9,124 bases of DNA from Bordetella parapertussis (GTDB lineage: Bacteria > Pseudomonadota > Gammaproteobacteria > Burkholderiales > Burkholderiaceae_A). A program made the position numbers and the translations under genes. The stretch covers positions 1-9,124 of the forward strand of contig CAMDMC010000047.1 of the NCBI GenBank assembly GCA_945901825.1. The letters run 5' to 3'. The notes under the pieces are model-generated. The model did not search any database and was not told the DNA's origin. It saw only the letters and a list, made by a program, of their open reading frames with translations. Positions 6,760 to 9,124 of the stretch are shown piece by piece (position 1 is the first letter of the stretch; the number at the start of each line of letters is the position of its first letter).

Positions 6760-7455
6760 CTAATCTTTCGAGATATCGAGCGCCTCGGGCTCAGTGTGGC
6801 GTATATCTCGGCCGCGCACCATATAAACCACGTGCTCGGCCATGTTCTTGGAGTGATCGCCAATACGCTCCATGGCCTTGGCGAAAAAGAGCATGTCAAT
6901 GGAACGAGAAATGGTCCGGGCGTCTTCAAGCACATACGAAATAAGTAGACGAATGTGATTGCGGAAGTGCTCGTCCACCACCTTGTCTTCTTTAATAACA
7001 TTGGTCAGGGTGGATTCATCTTCCCGTGCGAAAGCGTCAAGGGACTGATGCAACATTGAAGTAACGTGGGTGGACATGGCTGTGAAGTCGATACGAGGAA
7101 AAGGTAAGGGCGAGCCCTCGTAGAAATGAAGTGCCATTCGAGCCATTTTTTCGGCCTCATCACCGACACGCTCAAGATCTCGAATCATCTTCAAACAGGC
7201 CACCAGAAAACGGAGGTCGGACGCAGTAGGCTGACGCTTCGCAATGACCTTGTTGCAAAATTCATCAATCTCCATCTCCGCGGAGTTCACTTCCTTTTCG
7301 AGGGCCAGCACGCCGTTGAGTTGATCACGATTGGCCGTTGCAAAGCCTACAAGGGCGCCCTTGATCATCTCCTCAACCTGCCCTCCCATTCGCAGAATTT
7401 TGGTGCGAATTTCTTCGAGTTCTTGGTCAAACTGACTGGAGGTGTGGCGGTTCAT
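6760..7455 (-). CDS. phoU: Phosphate-specific transport system accessory protein PhoU
   Basis: The 231-residue product is the normal length for PhoU, a cytoplasmic all-helical protein of two similar three-helix bundles. It links the PstSCAB phosphate transporter to the PhoR kinase and represses the Pho regulon when phosphate is high. Each repeat shows its metal-binding signature: DLERVGDEAEKMA (residues 93-105) and AMERIGDHSKNMAEH (194-208). MNRHTSSQFDQELEEIR is a typical start; the only nearby ribosome-binding candidate, AAGGG, is about 12 nt from the ATG, so initiation may be modest. Upstream is rpiA, 106 nt away on the same strand. No pst, phoB or phoR gene is visible, although phoU usually ends a pst operon. 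I see no convincing Pho box in the gap. Confidence 0.97.
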   Translation of the reverse strand: MNRHTSSQFDQELEEIRTKILRMGGQVEEMIKGALVGFATANRDQLNGVLALEKEVNSAEMEIDEFCNKVIAKRQPTASDLRFLVACLKMIRDLERVGDEAEKMARMALHFYEGSPLPFPRIDFTAMSTHVTSMLHQSLDAFAREDESTLTNVIKEDKVVDEHFRNHIRLLISYVLEDARTISRSIDMLFFAKAMERIGDHSKNMAEHVVYMVRGRDIRHTEPEALDISKD

Positions 7456-7561
7456 AACGTGAAGTGCCCTTCAAAGGAGAAAAAATCTGGCTGCGGAAGA
7501 AACATACTAAGGGTACAGAAGGAAGGCATCCGTGATGTGACAATCAGGTTGCATTTTTGTT

Positions 7562-8233
7562 TCAAACAAAAGAAAAAACCTGAACCCCCTGCTGCGTCGA
7601 AACCAAAGCCCTGGCGGCTTTTTGTCGCGCAAAGACCCCATGGGCAACAATACCTGCAATGGCGTTCAACCGATCTTCCCATTCCAGCGGACTCGTAATG
7701 GATAAGCCATGCACATCAAGAATGCAGTGGCCGTTGTCGGTTACCACCCCCTCGCGAAGCTTCGGCTGCCCGCCCATTGCAAGTAACGCGCGGCTTACGG
7801 GCCGAATGGCCATTTCAATAACCTCAATGGGAAGGGGGAAACGCCCCAGTATGCCCACCTGCTTTGACTCATCGACAATACAAAGGAAGGCCTTTGAAGC
7901 ACTGGCGACGATTTTTTCGCGTGTGAGCGCTGCTCCGCCGCCTTTAACCATGCATCCCGTGCCGTCGATTTCATCGGCTCCATCAATGTAGACATCAAGA
8001 GGTTGCTCGATGTCGTTAAGACTAAGAACTTCAATGCCATGGTCACGAAGACGCTGCTCACTGCGAACGGAACTTGATACCGCCGCTTGAATAGGAAGCT
8101 TGGCTTCACCAAGGGCATCGATAAAACAATCAACCGTGGACCCTGTTCCAACACCCAAAATGAGATTGGGCGAAAGTTCTTCCACCGCGGCTTTTGCTAC
8201 AGCCTGTTTGAGTTCATGAGCGCTAAATGCCAT
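7562..8233 (-). CDS. rpiA: Ribose-5-phosphate isomerase A
   Basis: Cytoplasmic enzyme of the non-oxidative pentose phosphate pathway that interconverts ribose 5-phosphate and ribulose 5-phosphate. The 223-residue product aligns with E. coli RpiA throughout with a three-residue offset. Phosphate loop GVGTGST (27-33); SSS (53-55); DGADEID with Asp84 and Asp87; KGGGAALTREK with Lys97 and the catalytic base Glu106; FPLPIEVIEMA; VVTDNGHCILDVHG. The start at 8233 fits the family, but the bases before it (TTCTTTCCT) contain no Shine-Dalgarno, and a TATAGT box lies only 9 nt upstream (see 8242-8247). The last codons overlap an A/T palindrome (7555-7571) that is too weak to call a terminator. The next gene on the strand is phoU, possibly co-transcribed. 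It diverges from the cysteine-cluster gene, 59 nt away. Confidence 0.97.
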   Translation of the reverse strand: MAFSAHELKQAVAKAAVEELSPNLILGVGTGSTVDCFIDALGEAKLPIQAAVSSSVRSEQRLRDHGIEVLSLNDIEQPLDVYIDGADEIDGTGCMVKGGGAALTREKIVASASKAFLCIVDESKQVGILGRFPLPIEVIEMAIRPVSRALLAMGGQPKLREGVVTDNGHCILDVHGLSITSPLEWEDRLNAIAGIVAHGVFARQKAARALVSTQQGVQVFSFV

Positions 8234-8241
8234 AGGAAAGA

Positions 8242-8247
8242 ACTATA
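8242..8247 (-). promoter_or_regulatory. Possible -10 box very close to the rpiA start
   Basis: TATAGT (5 of 6 to TATAAT) on the minus strand. A start about 7 nt downstream would fall near 8235, only 1-3 nt before the rpiA ATG. The best -35 (TTGACG) is 20 nt upstream, longer than ideal. An (ATTG)3 tract at 8248-8259 fills part of the spacer. Confidence 0.35.
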
Positions 8248-8292
8248 CAATCAATCAATGTATTCGTCGTCAAAAAAGAGGGAGCACCTGCC

Positions 8293-8685
8293 GTGAAGGT
8301 AGATTACGACTGCGGTCAGTGCCCTGGCTACTGCTGCAGCTACCCGCGCATTGTGGTTACCGATGAGGATATCAAGCGGCTTGCCAAGCACCTTGGCCTG
8401 TCCACCAAAAAGGCTCAGACTAGGCATACACGGCGCTACAAGTTTAAAAGCGACGACCCCCTTGAGGCCGTAGACGAGCGCATTTTAAAACATCAAAAAG
8501 ATGCAATTTATGGAAGTATATGCGGCTTCTTTGACACTGAAAAGCGCCGTTGCACCATTTACGAAGGGCGGCCCGAGGTCTGTCGCGACTACCCCAGCGG
8601 AAAGACCTGCGGGTATTTTTCTTTTCTGAAGTTCGAACGCAAACAACAGGGCGACAAAACCTTCATTCCTTTGGTGCGTGACTGA
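8293..8685 (+). CDS. YkgJ-family cysteine cluster (zinc/iron chelating) protein
   Basis: The 130-residue product carries the CxxCxxxCC signature of the YkgJ (CxxCxxCC) family: Cys7, Cys10, Cys14 and Cys15, followed by Cys77 (SICGFF), Cys87 (RRCTIYEGRP), Cys97 (EVCRDYP) and Cys106 (KTCGYF). The RP..CR.YP stretch is the classic second half of the motif. Members are thought to bind Zn or Fe; no reaction is established. It is soluble, with no signal peptide or membrane segment; the middle (residues 24-70) is Lys/Arg-rich. It begins with GTG at 8293; GGAG at 8281-8284, 8 nt upstream, supports this start, and no better ATG precedes the cysteine motif. It is a single gene, divergent from rpiA. No obvious terminator follows it. 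Confidence 0.9.
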   Translation: MKVDYDCGQCPGYCCSYPRIVVTDEDIKRLAKHLGLSTKKAQTRHTRRYKFKSDDPLEAVDERILKHQKDAIYGSICGFFDTEKRRCTIYEGRPEVCRDYPSGKTCGYFSFLKFERKQQGDKTFIPLVRD

Positions 8686-8721
8686 AGAAACGGTTGACCC
8701 GAACCTGTCGCTGAGAGCTTG

Positions 8722-8779
8722 GCCAAAGACCAATATCCCACTGGCCACCAACGTTGCTGAGATAAGAGGGGTCTTTGGC
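8722..8779. repeat. 10-bp inverted repeat in the non-coding region between the YkgJ-type gene and the tRNAs
   Basis: GCCAAAGACC (8722-8731) and GGTCTTTGGC (8770-8779) are perfect complements enclosing 38 nt. Inside, TATC (8734-8737) can pair with GATA (8761-8764). A second pairing, GGCCACC (8743-8749) with GGTGGCC (8788-8794), overlaps and would compete with the first. There is no T-run on either side. The rest of 8686-8839 shows no ORF with family resemblance. It may be the structured tail of the tRNA transcript; the function is unknown. Confidence 0.5.
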
Positions 8780-8839
8780 ACTCAACAGGTGGCCTGTCGG
8801 AGCTAGGAAGGACAGTGAGGGGGATAAGCGTTGGAAAAA

Positions 8840-8916
8840 TGGGGTGACCGATGGGACTCGAACCCACGACGACCAGAATCACAATCTGGGACTCTACCAA
8901 CTGAGCTACGGTCACC
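8840..8916 (-). tRNA. tRNA-His (GTG)
   Basis: The minus strand folds as a standard cloverleaf: acceptor GTGACCG with CGGTCAC, plus the extra 5' G (8916) facing C73, the identity mark of tRNA-His. Anticodon GTG is at 8882-8880 in the loop TTGTGAT; the T-arm is GTGGGTTCGAGTCCCAT. CCA is encoded at 8842-8840. It is last in a three-tRNA cluster, only 5 nt after tRNA-Arg. Confidence 0.98.
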
Positions 8917-8921
8917 ACGTA

Positions 8922-8998
8922 TGGCCTGCCGGGAGGGAATTGAACCCCCGACCCACAGCTTAGAAGGCTGTTGCTCTATCCAACTGAGCTACCGGCAG
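8922..8998 (-). tRNA. tRNA-Arg (TCT)
   Basis: Cloverleaf on the minus strand: acceptor CTGCCGG with CCGGCAG, discriminator G, encoded CCA at 8924-8922. D-arm GCTCAGTTGGATAGAGC; anticodon stem CAGCC/GGCTG-like around TTCTAAG with TCT at 8964-8962; T-arm GGGGGTTCAATTCCCTC. It reads AGA (and AGG by wobble). It is the middle gene of the cluster. Confidence 0.97.
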
Positions 8999-9042
8999 AT
9001 GGGGGCCTGGCCAAACCCCACGGTATCACAGCCAAATATATG

Positions 9043-9119
9043 TGGTCGGGGTGGAGAGATTCGAACTCCCGACCCTCTGCTCCCAAAGCAGATGCGCTAC
9101 CAGGCTGCGCTACACCCCG
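9043..9119 (-). tRNA. tRNA-Pro (TGG)
   Basis: Cloverleaf on the minus strand: acceptor CGGGGTG with CACCCCG, discriminator A, encoded CCA at 9045-9043. Anticodon TGG at 9085-9083 within CTGCTTTGGGAGCAG; T-arm GGGAGTTCGAATCTCTC. It is the first gene of the cluster. The 44-nt spacer to tRNA-Arg contains a TGGGG/CCCCA stem (9000-9004 with 9016-9020) that may mark a processing site. Confidence 0.98.
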
Positions 9120-9124
9120 AGAGA

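Noticed and set aside
7520..7560. Pho box in front of phoU (a TGTCA-like element)
   Set aside because: Only one half-site (TTGTCA) is present; the second 11-bp repeat required for a Pho box is absent.
7555..7571. TTTTGTTT/AAACAAAA palindrome at the rpiA stop codon as a terminator
   Set aside because: Almost wholly A-U pairs with a one-base centre; a stable hairpin is unlikely.
7126..7698. 190-codon plus-strand frame across phoU and rpiA
   Set aside because: Antisense shadow of two well-identified genes, with no family resemblance.
8840..9119. Genomic-island attachment site at the tRNA cluster
   Set aside because: No integrase gene and no direct repeat of a tRNA 3' end was seen in the window.

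Overview
The window reads as an ordinary chromosomal stretch from a betaproteobacterium, most likely in or near the Burkholderiales. The protein families fit this (a PhaP-type phasin, GcvH/GcvP, RpiA, PhoU and YggX resembling proteobacterial proteins), as does a Pro(TGG)-Arg(TCT)-His(GTG) tRNA cluster with encoded CCA ends. Base composition is moderately GC-rich and even. I see no insertion sequence, phage gene, CRISPR array or plasmid function. The organism assignment is inference from recalled family resemblance; no search was run.

Layout from left to right. 1-3350 (minus strand): a glycine cleavage operon, tandem glycine riboswitch -> gcvH -> gcvP, with gcvP running off the left edge. 3402-4394 (plus): an exported ChaN-like protein. 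4439-4720 (minus): a small YggU/DUF167 protein. 4721-5017: a 297-base region without a convincing gene. It holds a 14-bp palindrome and, on the minus strand, a promoter-like element, two hairpins and a strong intrinsic terminator, which together look like an undescribed small RNA of about 84 nt. 5018-5515 (plus): a YkuK-like RNase H-fold protein. 5590-6168 (minus): a phasin. 6408-6683 (plus): YggX. 6760-7455 and 7562-8233 (both minus): PhoU, and upstream of it RpiA. 8293-8685 (plus): a cysteine-cluster protein of the YkgJ type. 8686-8839: non-coding, with a 10-bp inverted repeat. 8840-9119 (minus): three tRNA genes transcribed in the order Pro, Arg, His.

How the parts work together. The riboswitch senses glycine and should raise expression of the glycine-degrading GcvH/GcvP proteins; gcvT is not next to them. 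The other genes are housekeeping or stress functions in short, mostly single-gene units on alternating strands: iron and haem handling (ChaN, YggX), carbon storage (phasin), phosphate control (PhoU) and the pentose phosphate pathway (RpiA).

Two items most deserve follow-up. One is the putative small RNA at 4808-4891, whose unpaired parts carry Shine-Dalgarno-complementary CUCC motifs. The other is a short upstream reading frame placed so that the riboswitch P1 helix would mask its ribosome-binding site.
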